A stretch of DNA of 63,480 bases from Bacillota bacterium. GTDB taxonomy: Bacteria; Bacillota; Clostridia; Tissierellales; MES13. The position numbers and the translations under genes are program-made. The DNA is taken from positions 1-63,480 of the forward strand of contig VENA01000032.1 in the NCBI GenBank assembly GCA_009711785.1, given 5' to 3'. The notes beneath the pieces were generated by a model, which did not search any database, had not been told where the DNA came from, and saw only the letters and a program-made list of their open reading frames with translations. Positions 34,558 to 43,631 of this stretch are shown one piece after another (position 1 is the stretch's first letter; the number at the start of each line of letters is the position of its first letter).

Positions 34558-36021
34558 ATGACTAATGATAGATTAAAGACGGCTGTCCTAGTAACTTTAT
34601 TTGCTCTGAGCGTATTATTAACACAAAGGTTACTAGTCGACATCCCCTTTAATATGATGCCCTCATTTGGACAACTTAACGACACTCCTAAACAAGAGTA
34701 TGATTACTTCCTTTCTGATATTATTTCTCCTGAAAGATTTCTAGTAACCTATGGAATAAACAATCACAGAATTTTATATGGTAATAATACCCATAATCTT
34801 TGGACTGATTCAAAGGTTGTATTAAAGAAAATATTTCACAAAGAAAATTCTACTATTGAGCTAATAGATAAAAAAGAATATATTCAGTATAAGAGTAAAA
34901 GATCTATTGTTTTACAATTTAAAGAACAGATACCAAGTCAAGTTATTTCAAAGATGCTAGGTATTTATACTCCTAGTTCAATTTATAATGAGATAGGATA
35001 TGTAGAAGATATTTATATACGTTTAGGTTCTAAGGGGCTTTTTATTTTCACTAATGGAGAAAAATATTTAAAAGTAGAGAACCCAGAAATATCAATAGAA
35101 AACATAGCAAAGACAATAAAAGATATAGAAAATAATAGTGATGAAGAATATGTTACATATTATCCAGGAAGGACTATGTTTGGAGCACAGAAAGATGTTT
35201 ATGCACCGGCTCCTAATAGCATGATTAATACTTTACCCGATGTTTATGCAAAAAGTGGTGTAATAGGAAAAAAAGATAAAGAAATGGAGTCAATGATTGA
35301 GAATTTCTTCGATAAAGATATTGATTATATTAGAAAAGTCGTAGAAAATAATGGTTCAGTTATATATATGTATGATCCGCAGGGGCTTGTTATTTCACCT
35401 AATGGAGTATTAGAATATTTTAATGAAATAGAAGAGCCTGTATTAGAAAGAGACCTTTATGAAAGTTTAACTACAGCAGTTGATTTTATAAAAGAAAACA
35501 ACAGATGGCCCACTGGAGCTTATTTAACAGACATTGAGAAGATAGAATCGAAGGGTAATAAAGGTTATAGATTTAATATTACTTATAGGGTAAATAACAA
35601 ACCGGTTGTACTAAATAAAAACTCTATGGAAAACTTAAAGGGCTTAAAAGCCCCCATCGAAATAGAAGTTTATAATGAATATGTTAAAAACTATAAGGAA
35701 TACTTAAGGGATGAAGATATAGGCATATATAGAAGCTCAATATATAAAACTCAAAAAGCTAAGGTTCCAGAGGATGTTATTAGAGAAAACATAGATTTGA
35801 TTAAATATATATATGCTAAGGAAACAGGTGTAACGGAAAAAGAAGTTGAAATATTAGAAATTCTTGCATCAATTAAGAAAATATCTTTAGCTTATTACGA
35901 TCCCTGTGAAAGAACAAAGGGTCAAATAATGCCGGGTGTTTGGATAATAAAAATAGGTAAAACTGAGTATATATTTGATATACAAACAGGAGATGTGGTT
36001 AATAAAGAGAACTTAATGTAA
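34558..36021 (+). CDS. walH: WalRK regulatory protein WalH (YycH)
   Basis: 487 residues. N-terminal transmembrane helix (about 8-26, AVLVTLFALSVLLTQRLL), then an extracytoplasmic YycH region with DYFLSDIISPERFLV at the start and the late domain ending KIGKTEYIFDIQTGDVV. In Bacillus YycH contacts WalK in the membrane together with YycI and restrains it. The order walK-(extra gene)-walH-walI is kept. Sequence divergence is high, as usual in this family. Confidence 0.85.
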   Translation: MTNDRLKTAVLVTLFALSVLLTQRLLVDIPFNMMPSFGQLNDTPKQEYDYFLSDIISPERFLVTYGINNHRILYGNNTHNLWTDSKVVLKKIFHKENSTIELIDKKEYIQYKSKRSIVLQFKEQIPSQVISKMLGIYTPSSIYNEIGYVEDIYIRLGSKGLFIFTNGEKYLKVENPEISIENIAKTIKDIENNSDEEYVTYYPGRTMFGAQKDVYAPAPNSMINTLPDVYAKSGVIGKKDKEMESMIENFFDKDIDYIRKVVENNGSVIYMYDPQGLVISPNGVLEYFNEIEEPVLERDLYESLTTAVDFIKENNRWPTGAYLTDIEKIESKGNKGYRFNITYRVNNKPVVLNKNSMENLKGLKAPIEIEVYNEYVKNYKEYLRDEDIGIYRSSIYKTQKAKVPEDVIRENIDLIKYIYAKETGVTEKEVEILEILASIKKISLAYYDPCERTKGQIMPGVWIIKIGKTEYIFDIQTGDVVNKENLM

Positions 36022-36039
36022 CTGGATGGTGGATGAAAT

Positions 36040-36915
36040 ATGAATTGGTCTAAGGCAAAAAATATATTAATACTAGCCTTTATTATAACAAATATATTAT
36101 TAGTTTATGTTATTACCGAGAATAAACATAAAGAAAATGACCCTGTTACTAATGAGCAGTTTATTGAAAACGTTAAAGATTTATTAAATGAAAATAATAT
36201 AAAACTAGCTACAGATATTCCTAAAAATCTACCATCAATGTATTTATTAAATATAGAGTATGAAAATTTTGAACCAGACAAGTTAGCAATTAAATTTTTA
36301 GAAAATGATAAATATAATAGAAAAAGTACTATATATTATGAGAATGATAAAGAGGTAATATCAGTATTATATGAAAATGATTTAGAGAGACTAGAAATAC
36401 TAAATAAAAATTATATCAAATATGAAAATCATCGTAGTAATAAGAAATACAGAGATTTAGGGAAAGAGCAACTAGATTTAATAGTAAGTAATTTTTTAAA
36501 AGAAAAAGGGTTATATAAAGATGATTATAAACTCACATATCATAATGTTATAAATGGAGAGCACACCCTCAGATACACAAAAGTTTATAATGATTTTTTT
36601 GTTGAAGTAAGTCATATGGAGTTTAAGATAAACTCAAGTGGTGTAAAAGAATTTCAAAGAAAGTGGCCTGTTGTAGGTGAATTGAATGATGCAGAAATAA
36701 AGATAAGGCCCGCGCCTTATGCATTATTAAGATTACTTTCAAAGAGTGATATTTATGGAAAAACAATTACTGATATAAGTATTTGTTATTATTTTAATCC
36801 AGATATGCACAGTATAGGAAATATAAAAAATGCTAAAAAAGGGCAAGCAGGACCAGCCTGGCGAATACAATTTAATGATTCTAAAGGGACAGTTAAATTT
36901 TTAGAAGAATATTAG
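36040..36915 (+). CDS. walI: WalRK regulatory protein WalI (YycI)
   Basis: 291 residues. Starts MNWSKAKNILILAFIITNILLVY, the standard single transmembrane start of YycI, followed by an extracytoplasmic domain with several short beta segments ending in PAWRIQFNDSKGTVKFLEE. It pairs with WalH to modulate WalK. It lies 18 bp after walH and ends at a terminator. Confidence 0.85.
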   Translation: MNWSKAKNILILAFIITNILLVYVITENKHKENDPVTNEQFIENVKDLLNENNIKLATDIPKNLPSMYLLNIEYENFEPDKLAIKFLENDKYNRKSTIYYENDKEVISVLYENDLERLEILNKNYIKYENHRSNKKYRDLGKEQLDLIVSNFLKEKGLYKDDYKLTYHNVINGEHTLRYTKVYNDFFVEVSHMEFKINSSGVKEFQRKWPVVGELNDAEIKIRPAPYALLRLLSKSDIYGKTITDISICYYFNPDMHSIGNIKNAKKGQAGPAWRIQFNDSKGTVKFLEEY

Positions 36916-36930
36916 AAGAATACTAGTTTA

Positions 36931-36963
36931 AAACGGAGAGGAAAAAATCCCCTCCGTTTTTTT
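36931..36963 (+). terminator. terminator of the wal operon
   Basis: Stem 36931-36938 with 36952-36959 (internal GAGG/CCTC pairing also possible), followed by seven Ts. Confidence 0.85.
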
Positions 36964-36984
36964 GAAATACCTATAATTTTACTG

Positions 36985-37031
36985 TTTAAAAATAGGCAAA
37001 AGTCTTATATAATGAATATATACGACTTTTG
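36985..37031 (+). promoter_or_regulatory. murA promoter bracketed by an inverted repeat
   Basis: TTTAAA (36985-36990), 17 bases, TATAAT (37008-37013). CAAAAGTC (36997-37004) and its exact inverse GACTTTTG (37024-37031) flank the -10, an arrangement typical of an operator. Confidence 0.5.
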
Positions 37032-37112
37032 TACAAGTTGTTCTATTAAAGTTTTAAAAGAATAAATATTATAGTAAGATGTAAATTTATATAAACTTAA
37101 ATATTAGAAAGT

Positions 37113-37141
37113 GGGGTGAAGGCAACTGACCTAGGTCAGTT
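37113..37141 (+). promoter_or_regulatory. Shine-Dalgarno plus palindromic hairpin before murA
   Basis: GGGGTGAAGG (37113-37122) is followed directly by the perfect 18-base palindrome AACTGACCTAGGTCAGTT (37124-37141), able to form a 7-bp stem with loop CTAG. The family-conserved ATG is at 37149. Unfolded, SD and ATG are 26 bases apart; folded, about 8. Confidence 0.55.
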
Positions 37142-37148
37142 ACCATAT

Positions 37149-38405
37149 ATGGAAAGACTCATAATTGAAGGCGGATATCCTTTAAAAGGAAAAATAGATG
37201 TAAGTGGATTTAAGAATGCAGTGCTAGCAATAATACCCGCAACACTTTTAGCAGGAGATAAATGTATAATTGAAAATGTACCATTGATAAGTGATGTTTA
37301 TATATTAAAAGATATTATGACAGAATTAGGTGCAGATGTAGAATTAAAATATAATAATATAATGGAGATAGATACAAGTAAAATAAAAGAGTGCGTAGCA
37401 CCTTATGAATTAGCTAAAAGATTAAGAGCTTCATACTATCTAATAGGAGCAGCCTTAGGGAGATTTAAGGAAGCTAAAGTGTCATATCCAGGTGGGTGTG
37501 ATATAGGGACAAGACCTATAGATCAACACATAAAAGGATTTGAAGCTTTAGGTAGTGAAGTAAATATAGACCATGGACTTATTAAGTGTAGGGCAGATAA
37601 ATTAGAAGGTTCTAAGATATATCTAGATGTTGTTAGTGTCGGAGCAACTATTAATATAATGTTAGCTGCTGTATTAGCTGAAGGAAAGACTATTATAGAA
37701 AATGCAGCAAAAGAACCTCATATTGTTGATACTGCTAACTTTTTAAATTCAATGGGAGCAGATGTAAGAGGAGCAGGAACAGATGTAATTAGAATAAATG
37801 GAGTAGAAGAATTACATGGCTGTACTTATAGTGTAATTCCTGACCAAATAGAAGCAGGAACTTATATGGTTGCTGCTGCTGCAACTAAGGGAGATGTTAT
37901 AGTAGATAATGTAATTCCTAAACATCTTGAATCAGTTACAGCTAAATTAAAAGAGATAGGTGTAGAGGTAGAAGAATATGGAGAATCTATAAGAGTTTGT
38001 GCTAAAGAAGGGCTTAAGGGAGTTACTATAAAAACACTTCCATATCCAGGGTTTCCAACGGATCTTCAACAGCCAATGTCAGTATTACTTTCAGTGGCAG
38101 AGGGAACAAGTGTAGTTACAGAAAGTATATTTGAAGGTAGATTTAAATACGTAGATGAGATAAAAAGAATGGGAGCTAATATAAAGGTAGATGGACGAAC
38201 ATCAGTTATAGATGGGGTTAAGTCTTTAAGTGGAGCTAAAGTATCGGCTACGGATTTAAGAGCAGGCGCAGCATGTATAGTAGCTGGACTTATAGCTAAT
38301 GGAGCTACAGAAATAGAAAATGTTCATCACATAGATAGAGGATATGAAAAAGTAGAACAGAAGCTAATTAATTTAGGAGCTAAAATAAGAAGAATTAAAG
38401 AGTAA
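37149..38405 (+). CDS. murA: UDP-N-acetylglucosamine 1-carboxyvinyltransferase
   Basis: 418 residues from ATG 37149, matching the family start ([20 protein letters not shown]). An in-frame GTG at 37116 would lie in the Shine-Dalgarno and add 11 residues encoded by a hairpin. The conserved lysine (K22 in GFKNAVL) and the active-site cysteine C117 ([15 protein letters not shown]) are present, the latter implying fosfomycin sensitivity in principle. It transfers enolpyruvate from PEP to UDP-GlcNAc, the first committed step of peptidoglycan synthesis. It sits between walI and walJ. Confidence 0.93.
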   Translation: MERLIIEGGYPLKGKIDVSGFKNAVLAIIPATLLAGDKCIIENVPLISDVYILKDIMTELGADVELKYNNIMEIDTSKIKECVAPYELAKRLRASYYLIGAALGRFKEAKVSYPGGCDIGTRPIDQHIKGFEALGSEVNIDHGLIKCRADKLEGSKIYLDVVSVGATINIMLAAVLAEGKTIIENAAKEPHIVDTANFLNSMGADVRGAGTDVIRINGVEELHGCTYSVIPDQIEAGTYMVAAAATKGDVIVDNVIPKHLESVTAKLKEIGVEVEEYGESIRVCAKEGLKGVTIKTLPYPGFPTDLQQPMSVLLSVAEGTSVVTESIFEGRFKYVDEIKRMGANIKVDGRTSVIDGVKSLSGAKVSATDLRAGAACIVAGLIANGATEIENVHHIDRGYEKVEQKLINLGAKIRRIKE

Positions 38406-38421
38406 CCGAGGGTACTCGGTT
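38404..38421 (+). terminator. weak terminator after murA
   Basis: A 7-bp perfect stem (38404-38410 with 38415-38421), loop GGTA, then ATTTTATT. Confidence 0.55.
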
Positions 38422-38459
38422 ATTTTATTGCCTATAATTTGGAACTGGAGGAAAGTTGT

Positions 38460-39257
38460 ATGTCGTTAAAATTTTGTTCTTTGGCCAGTGGAAGTAGTGG
38501 TAATTGTCAATATATTGAAACTGAAAAGGTTAAAATATTAATAGATGCAGGATTAAGTGGTAAAAAAATTCAAAATGGATTAGATAAAATAGGAGTTGAT
38601 CCTAAAAGTATTGATTGCATATTAGTAACCCATGAGCATAAAGATCATACAAAGGGTGTAGGTATTTTATCAAGAAGGTTTAATTTGCCTATATATGCAA
38701 ATAATAATACTTGGAATGGTATGCTTAAAGATTTAGGAAAGCTTAAAGATGAAAACATAAGAGAATTTAAATCTGATATAGATTTTGAAATATCGGATAT
38801 AGGAATACATCCTTTTAAGACTTTTCATGATTCAAACGAATCAGTAGGATTTAATTTTCATTACAGAAATAAAAAGATAAGCATCCTAACTGATACAGGA
38901 TGTGTAAATGATAATATTAAAAATAAAATAAAAAATTCAGATTTACTAATGATAGAGGCTAATCATGATATAGATATGCTTAAGGTTGGAAAATATCCAT
39001 GGTTTTTAAAGAAAAGAGTACTAAGTGATAATGGACACTTATCTAATGAAGCAGCGGGTGAACTTATTACTGAAGTTTTTTCTGGAAGAAATGAAACCTT
39101 TGTATTAGGACATTTAAGTAAAGAAAATAACTTCCCTGAATTAGCCCATCAAACTGTAGTTAATATTATAACTGAAAAAGGTATAAATATAGAAAAGGAA
39201 CTGAAAATTGATTTAGCCTTAAGGGATAGTCCTACTAAAGTATATAATATAATATAA
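38460..39257 (+). CDS. walJ: MBL-fold exonuclease WalJ (YycJ)
   Basis: 265 residues from ATG 38460 (CTGGAGG upstream); ATG 38439 was rejected because it precedes the ribosome site. Metallo-beta-lactamase motifs: FCSLASGSSGNCQYI, the metal site VTHEHKDHTKG, LTDTGC, and late His in LSNEAAGE and LGHLSKENN. It belongs to the wal locus and in Bacillus is linked to coordinating cell division, replication and repair; the B. subtilis homologue has 5'-3' exonuclease activity. Confidence 0.92.
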   Translation: MSLKFCSLASGSSGNCQYIETEKVKILIDAGLSGKKIQNGLDKIGVDPKSIDCILVTHEHKDHTKGVGILSRRFNLPIYANNNTWNGMLKDLGKLKDENIREFKSDIDFEISDIGIHPFKTFHDSNESVGFNFHYRNKKISILTDTGCVNDNIKNKIKNSDLLMIEANHDIDMLKVGKYPWFLKKRVLSDNGHLSNEAAGELITEVFSGRNETFVLGHLSKENNFPELAHQTVVNIITEKGINIEKELKIDLALRDSPTKVYNII

Positions 39258-39276
39258 AACTTTAGGGGGTGTGAAT

Positions 39277-40515
39277 ATGGATAATGGAGATTTTAATAAT
39301 AAAGATTTTAAAAGCGATGAAAATAGGGAAAATGGTTGGGCGTCTTTATCTAAGAACGGTTATAATAAAGATGTAGAAGCTAAGAATAAAAAACCTAAAA
39401 GAAAAAAAGGACTATTCTCTTATTTTATAGTAGCTTTAATAGCTGCATTATTAGGGGGTATTATGTCAGTATATATTGCTCCTAACTTTATTTATGGAAA
39501 GTTAATACCAGTGCCTAGTATATATCAAAATAATGCCGATAATCATCCTAATATTGAGATAAATACAAAGGATGATTTATCAACTATAACAGCTGTAGCA
39601 AAGAAAAATATGAAATCTGTTGTGGGAATAACTACTATAGAGACAGAAAATAATTACTTCTTTGGACCAACGCAAAGACAGGGAGTAGGTTCAGGAGTGA
39701 TAATAGACAGTAAAGGATATATATTAACTAATTCCCATGTTATTGGAAATGGTAATGCAGAAGAGATAACAGTTCAATTTGAAGATGGTTCTAAAAAGGA
39801 AGGTAAAGTTCTATGGTATGAAACTGGACTTGATTTAGCAGTAGTTAAGGTAAATGCAAATAATTTACCTAAAGTTGAGCTTGGAGATTCTGATAAATTA
39901 GAGGTTGGAGAATTAGCAGTTGCTATAGGTAATCCCTTAGGACTTCAATATCAAAGAACAGTTACATCAGGGATTGTAAGTGGTTTAGATAGGACAATTA
40001 ATGATGGTAACATTTATATGGAAGATTTAATACAAACTGATGCTTCAATAAATCCTGGAAATAGTGGAGGGCCACTTCTTAATTCTAAGGGTGAAGTAAT
40101 AGGCATTAATACTGCAAAAATAACCTCAGCAGAAGGATTGGGATTTTCTATACCCATAAATACTGCAAAATCTGTAATTTCCCAGGTAATTAATAAAGGG
40201 GAAGTTAAACCTGTTTATATGGGAATTAAAGGTATAAAAATTAGTAAATATGAAAAGGCTTTAGGTATAAAACTAAGTATAGATGAAGGTATAATATTAG
40301 TAGAAATAGTAAATGATTCTCCAGCATATAATGCAGGATTAAGACCACAGGATATAATAACAAAAGTGGATGGAAATAATATTATAGATATGAATAGTCT
40401 AAGAAAAATACTTTACAATTATGAACCTGGAGATAAGGCAAATTTAACTGTGATAAGAAATGGTGAAGAAATGAATCTCAAAATTATTTTTGGAGAAACA
40501 CCTAATAACTGGTAG
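39277..40515 (+). CDS. htrA: HtrA-like serine protease (S1C) with PDZ domain
   Basis: 412 residues from ATG 39277 (TTAGGGGG 7-8 bases upstream; GTG 39271 is too close). Cytoplasmic acidic/basic N-terminus, a transmembrane helix (about 47-70), a trypsin-like domain with H154 (TNSHVIG), D186 (GLDLAVVK) and S263 (NPGNSGGPLL), and a C-terminal PDZ domain (about 318-410). Membrane-tethered quality-control protease facing the wall. Last part of the conserved wal-locus order walJ-htrA-rlmH. Confidence 0.94.
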   Translation: MDNGDFNNKDFKSDENRENGWASLSKNGYNKDVEAKNKKPKRKKGLFSYFIVALIAALLGGIMSVYIAPNFIYGKLIPVPSIYQNNADNHPNIEINTKDDLSTITAVAKKNMKSVVGITTIETENNYFFGPTQRQGVGSGVIIDSKGYILTNSHVIGNGNAEEITVQFEDGSKKEGKVLWYETGLDLAVVKVNANNLPKVELGDSDKLEVGELAVAIGNPLGLQYQRTVTSGIVSGLDRTINDGNIYMEDLIQTDASINPGNSGGPLLNSKGEVIGINTAKITSAEGLGFSIPINTAKSVISQVINKGEVKPVYMGIKGIKISKYEKALGIKLSIDEGIILVEIVNDSPAYNAGLRPQDIITKVDGNNIIDMNSLRKILYNYEPGDKANLTVIRNGEEMNLKIIFGETPNNW

Positions 40516-40521
40516 GAAAGG

Positions 40522-40555
40522 GGCTTGACGTATAAATTTTATTCGTCAAGCCTTT
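40522..40555 (+). terminator. terminator after htrA
   Basis: A 9-bp perfect stem (40522-40530 with 40544-40552), a 13-base loop and a modest T run. Confidence 0.7.
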
Positions 40556-40593
40556 ATATATATTATTGCTATTAAAGATTAGGAGTGAAAATT

Positions 40594-40761
40594 ATGTATG
40601 TTGTTTGTAAAGATCATTTAAATGAAGCTATCGATGAATTTTTAGTTGAATATGAACAGTCACCAGATGTTTATAAGTTAGAAGATATATCATTTACTGA
40701 ATGGACTAGTCCAAGCACTTGTGAATTTTGTGATAAAGCTTCTGTGTATTTAGTTGTATAG
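40594..40761 (+). CDS. CxxH/CxxC small protein
   Basis: 55 residues, starting MYVVCKDHLNEAIDEF and ending CEFCDKASVYLVV. The CKDH and CEFC pairs form the four metal ligands of the CxxH/CxxC protein family (TIGR04129), found between htrA and rlmH in many Firmicutes. Shine-Dalgarno TTAGGAGTG with ATG 40594. Probably a zinc-binding protein; function not known. Confidence 0.9.
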   Translation: MYVVCKDHLNEAIDEFLVEYEQSPDVYKLEDISFTEWTSPSTCEFCDKASVYLVV

Positions 40762-40773
40762 ATAGGTGCTTTT

Positions 40774-40965
40774 ATGAAAGTAAAATATAAAGAAAAATTA
40801 TATATTTATAATAGAGAAAGAGAAAATAAGAAATATTTCTTTTGTAAAAAGAAACTTAAGTTTAGACAAGTTACTTTAAAATTAACAATTGTTTTATATC
40901 AAAGTAAAAACAAAAGATACTATATAAAGAATAGATATGTTTTAAAAAGGATTTTAAGGAGGTAA
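40774..40965 (+). CDS. small very basic protein (possible)
   Basis: 63 residues, 25 of them K or R, with six tyrosines and one cysteine. It lies tightly between the CxxH/CxxC gene (12 bp) and rlmH (2 bp); ATG 40774 follows a weak site (ATAGGTGC). Not recognised. Its position in the transcript is favourable, but lysine codons arise easily in AT-rich sequence, so it may be chance. Confidence 0.4.
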   Translation: MKVKYKEKLYIYNRERENKKYFFCKKKLKFRQVTLKLTIVLYQSKNKRYYIKNRYVLKRILRR

Positions 40966-40967
40966 TT

Positions 40968-41447
40968 ATGAATATTACGATAATTTCAGTTGGTAAAATT
41001 AAAGATAAATATTTAAAACTTGGGTTAAAGGAGTTTAAAAAAAGGTTATCTAGTTATTGTAAACTAAAGGTTATAGAGGTTAATGATGAAAAAGCTCCTG
41101 AAAATTTAAGTAAAACTGAAATAAAGATGGTTAAGGATAAAGAGGGTGAAAGAATTTTAAAAAGATTAAAAAATAATACTTATGTAATAGCCTTAGATAT
41201 AAAGGGTAAAAATATTTCTTCTGAGGAGTTTTCAAAAAAATTAGATGAGTTAGCACTAAGGGGAAATAGTGATATTACATTTATTATAGGGGGATCATTA
41301 GGGATATCAGATAAAGTATTAAGTAAGGCTAAGTTTAAATTATCCTTCTCTAAAATGACTTTTCCCCATCAGTTAATGAGACTAATATTACTTGAGCAGA
41401 TATATAGAGCTTTTAGAATAAGTAGAGGTGAACCGTACCATAAGTAA
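40968..41447 (+). CDS. rlmH: 23S rRNA (pseudouridine1915-N3)-methyltransferase RlmH
   Basis: 159 residues, full length. SPOUT methyltransferase knot with [14 protein letters not shown] as the SAM-binding loop and the invariant C-terminus ISRGEPYHK. It methylates the pseudouridine in helix 69 of 23S rRNA on assembled 70S ribosomes. Shine-Dalgarno AAGGAGG. In staphylococci the last codons of this gene are the SCC integration site; a near-copy of the last 20 bases appears here at 42508-42527. Confidence 0.96.
   Translation: MNITIISVGKIKDKYLKLGLKEFKKRLSSYCKLKVIEVNDEKAPENLSKTEIKMVKDKEGERILKRLKNNTYVIALDIKGKNISSEEFSKKLDELALRGNSDITFIIGGSLGISDKVLSKAKFKLSFSKMTFPHQLMRLILLEQIYRAFRISRGEPYHK
41428..41447 (+). 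repeat. rlmH 3' end, att-like repeat copy A
   Basis: GTGAACCGTACCATAAGTAA, the last six codons and stop of rlmH. It pairs with copy B at 42508-42527 (18 of 20 identical). Confidence 0.55.
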
Positions 41448-41723
41448 TGGTGGCTTGAAGTAGTTGTCATTTAAGTTATTCGAGTCTGAGGCTATAAATA
41501 TGCACAGGAAAAAACTATAATGAGTAAAGCCATATTTACGTAACATGGTACAATTAAAAGTCAGAATAACCTTAACTAACTATACTACTTGGATAAGGAT
41601 TTCTTTATAAAAATAACCAGCTATATTATATTACTAAGTTAATTATTAAATGTATAATCACAACCAATGTCATAAAAAGATGTAAGAGAGAAAATATAAC
41701 CAGGGTAAGGGGGAGGAGAGTAA

Positions 41724-42443
41724 ATGAGAAAAACAAATATTCAAGAAGAGTTATCTGAAAAATATAAATCAAATGTACTACATATATTAAATGGTAATTG
41801 CATGATGGATAAGTTTGAAAAAAACAGACGGATTAATGAAAAATTCACCTATATTCCTTTCAATGAAGCGATATGTTGGGGGGAGGCAGATGAAGAGATA
41901 TTTTCAGATGCATTCATTGAAATAAGAGTACAGTCACTTAATACAACAATAGAACAGTATAGGAGCATAGTATTGAATCCATTAGAACCATTATACAAAA
42001 ATAAGTTTGATACAATAGTTTTATGGTTTGGTGATGATATGTTCTGTCAAATTAATATGCTAACTATACTTGCTTATTTAGAGCAATGTAATTTTGAGGG
42101 GGATGTTTTGTTTTGTATGGCAAATGAAGTTACAGATGAAATGCTATCACATGCATATGAAATTGAAATAAATGGATACTTACAAAAGTATAAAAGTATA
42201 GTTTGTAAAAAAGAAATGACAGCTGAAAAGTTGATGCCTGCAATGTATAAAGCCGTATCATTATATTTAAACTACAGGACTAAAAATAGTGAGATTAATC
42301 GTTATATTTTGCAAAACATAAGCAAAGATAATAGTAAACTTATTAAGGATTTATTAAAAACCTTCCCACAGTATGGGCTAGGAGATTTACAATATGAAAT
42401 GTTAATTAACAATATTAGAACAAATAGTTGTACTTTAGAATAA
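41724..42443 (+). CDS. DUF1835-like protein of unknown function
   Basis: 239 residues. VLHILNGNCMMDKFEK near the N-terminus, IPFNEAICWGEAD and VLWFGDDMFCQINMLTILAYLEQ resemble DUF1835 proteins (H-I-x-N-G, then W-x-G-x-D-x-x-x-Q). The C-terminal 70 residues are helical and differ from the usual DUF3658 partner. No catalytic motif is certain. Shine-Dalgarno GGGGGAGGAG. It is the only intact gene between rlmH and the 20-bp rlmH-like repeat at 42508, so it may be cargo of a small integrated segment. Confidence 0.5.
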   Translation: MRKTNIQEELSEKYKSNVLHILNGNCMMDKFEKNRRINEKFTYIPFNEAICWGEADEEIFSDAFIEIRVQSLNTTIEQYRSIVLNPLEPLYKNKFDTIVLWFGDDMFCQINMLTILAYLEQCNFEGDVLFCMANEVTDEMLSHAYEIEINGYLQKYKSIVCKKEMTAEKLMPAMYKAVSLYLNYRTKNSEINRYILQNISKDNSKLIKDLLKTFPQYGLGDLQYEMLINNIRTNSCTLE

Positions 42444-42507
42444 TACTATATTTATGTAGAATATATATTAGAGAATAAAATAGCAAAACCTCGTTTTAAT
42501 AGTTACA

Positions 42508-42527
42508 GTGAACCATACCACAAGTAA
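42508..42527 (+). repeat. att-like repeat copy B
   Basis: GTGAACCATACCACAAGTAA in non-coding sequence, 18 of 20 identical to the end of rlmH, at exactly 1,080 bp distance. The similarity stops at both edges. Confidence 0.55.
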
Positions 42528-42579
42528 AAGCGTTTTTATATGGATTAAACTATAACATAAGAGCAATGTAATATATCAA

Positions 42580-42785
42580 GAAGATGTTATATACGGAAAC
42601 CATATAGGATTAGCAAATATAGTATTTCCTATTTCATCAATCATTAAGCAATTTACAGTAATGGTTATTATGGTTTTACAGAAAGAAGGATTAGTTGATT
42701 ACAATGATAATACAAAAAATATTTTATAAATTTTCCTTCACATGTAAAGAGGGTAACTATTAAAGATATTTTAATAATTAAATTC
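42580..42785 (+). pseudogene. fragment of a class-C beta-lactamase-like serine hydrolase
   Basis: 42580-42729 reads EDVIYGNHIGLANI, then ISSIIKQFTVMVIMVLQKEG, then LVDYNDNTKNIL and a stop. From 42729 another frame continues NFPSHVKRVTIKDIL. Together these match the serine-hydrolase core around the S-x-x-K active site (SVSKQFTAMAI type), with the serine altered (SIIK) and the frame broken. No start and no distal motifs remain. Confidence 0.7.
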
Positions 42786-42842
42786 AAAAGTCGGTATACT
42801 AGTAACAATAATTCATATGAAATACTATGGAGGTATATAAAT

Positions 42843-43550
42843 TTGGATTTTTTCTATAGTCAGGAATCTTTAACAATTATACAATGGATTTTGAGAGGAA
42901 TTATTGCTTATTTTATATTATTATTAGCTGTAAAAATTTTAGGACAACGTTCAATATCACAATTAAGACTTCTTGATTTTATCATAGCTATAACATTAGG
43001 TAATATATTAGCTCATCCTCTTTCTGATGAAGGACTAGGAATGACTGGCTCAATAACTACAACTACAGTATTAGTTATTATGTATATTTTGTCTTTACAA
43101 TCAACACTAAAATTTAGAATAATAGAAAAGTTTTTTTCTCCATCTCCAATTCCTATTATAAAAAATGGAGATATTATATATAAAAATTTATCTAAAGCCA
43201 AGATTTCATTAGACTTTCTATTGTCGGAGTTAAGAGTAGAAAAGATAGATGATATAAAAAAGATAGCTGTTGCTTTATGGGAACCTGGAGGCAGAATATC
43301 TGTGTTTTTAGATACATCACATCAAGCCCTTACTCCAAAGGATATGAATATTATTAAAAGTCCATTCTCATTACCAGTAGTAATTATAAGAGAAGGGGAT
43401 ATTGACATAAATGCACTTAATGATGTTAATAGAACTAAGGAGTGGCTTATTGATACATTAAATAATAATTATAAAACTAAAGTTAAGAATGTTTTATTAG
43501 CAACAATAGATTCAAACTATAATATTCAAGTTTACTTAAAACACAATTAA
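42843..43550 (+). CDS. DUF421 (YetF-family) membrane protein
   Basis: 235 residues from TTG 42843 (TGGAGGT upstream). Three N-terminal transmembrane helices (about 12-90), then a cytoplasmic domain with the family motifs VKILGQRSISQLRLLDFIIA and IPIIKNGDIIYKNLSKAKIS, and LLSELRVEKIDDI. YetF/YcaP-like proteins are widespread in spore-formers; the function is unclear. It is a monocistronic gene with a strong shared terminator. Confidence 0.88.
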   Translation: MDFFYSQESLTIIQWILRGIIAYFILLLAVKILGQRSISQLRLLDFIIAITLGNILAHPLSDEGLGMTGSITTTTVLVIMYILSLQSTLKFRIIEKFFSPSPIPIIKNGDIIYKNLSKAKISLDFLLSELRVEKIDDIKKIAVALWEPGGRISVFLDTSHQALTPKDMNIIKSPFSLPVVIIREGDIDINALNDVNRTKEWLIDTLNNNYKTKVKNVLLATIDSNYNIQVYLKHN

Positions 43551-43586
43551 TATCCCTATGAGTAAATAGTCATAGGGATATTTTTA
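43550..43586. terminator. bidirectional terminator
   Basis: A 12-bp perfect stem (43550-43561 with 43570-43581), an 8-base loop, T run to the right. It separates convergent genes. Confidence 0.9.
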
Positions 43587-43631
43587 TTAAGCATACATAT
43601 ATTTAAACTGCATTATTAAATTAATAGTTTG

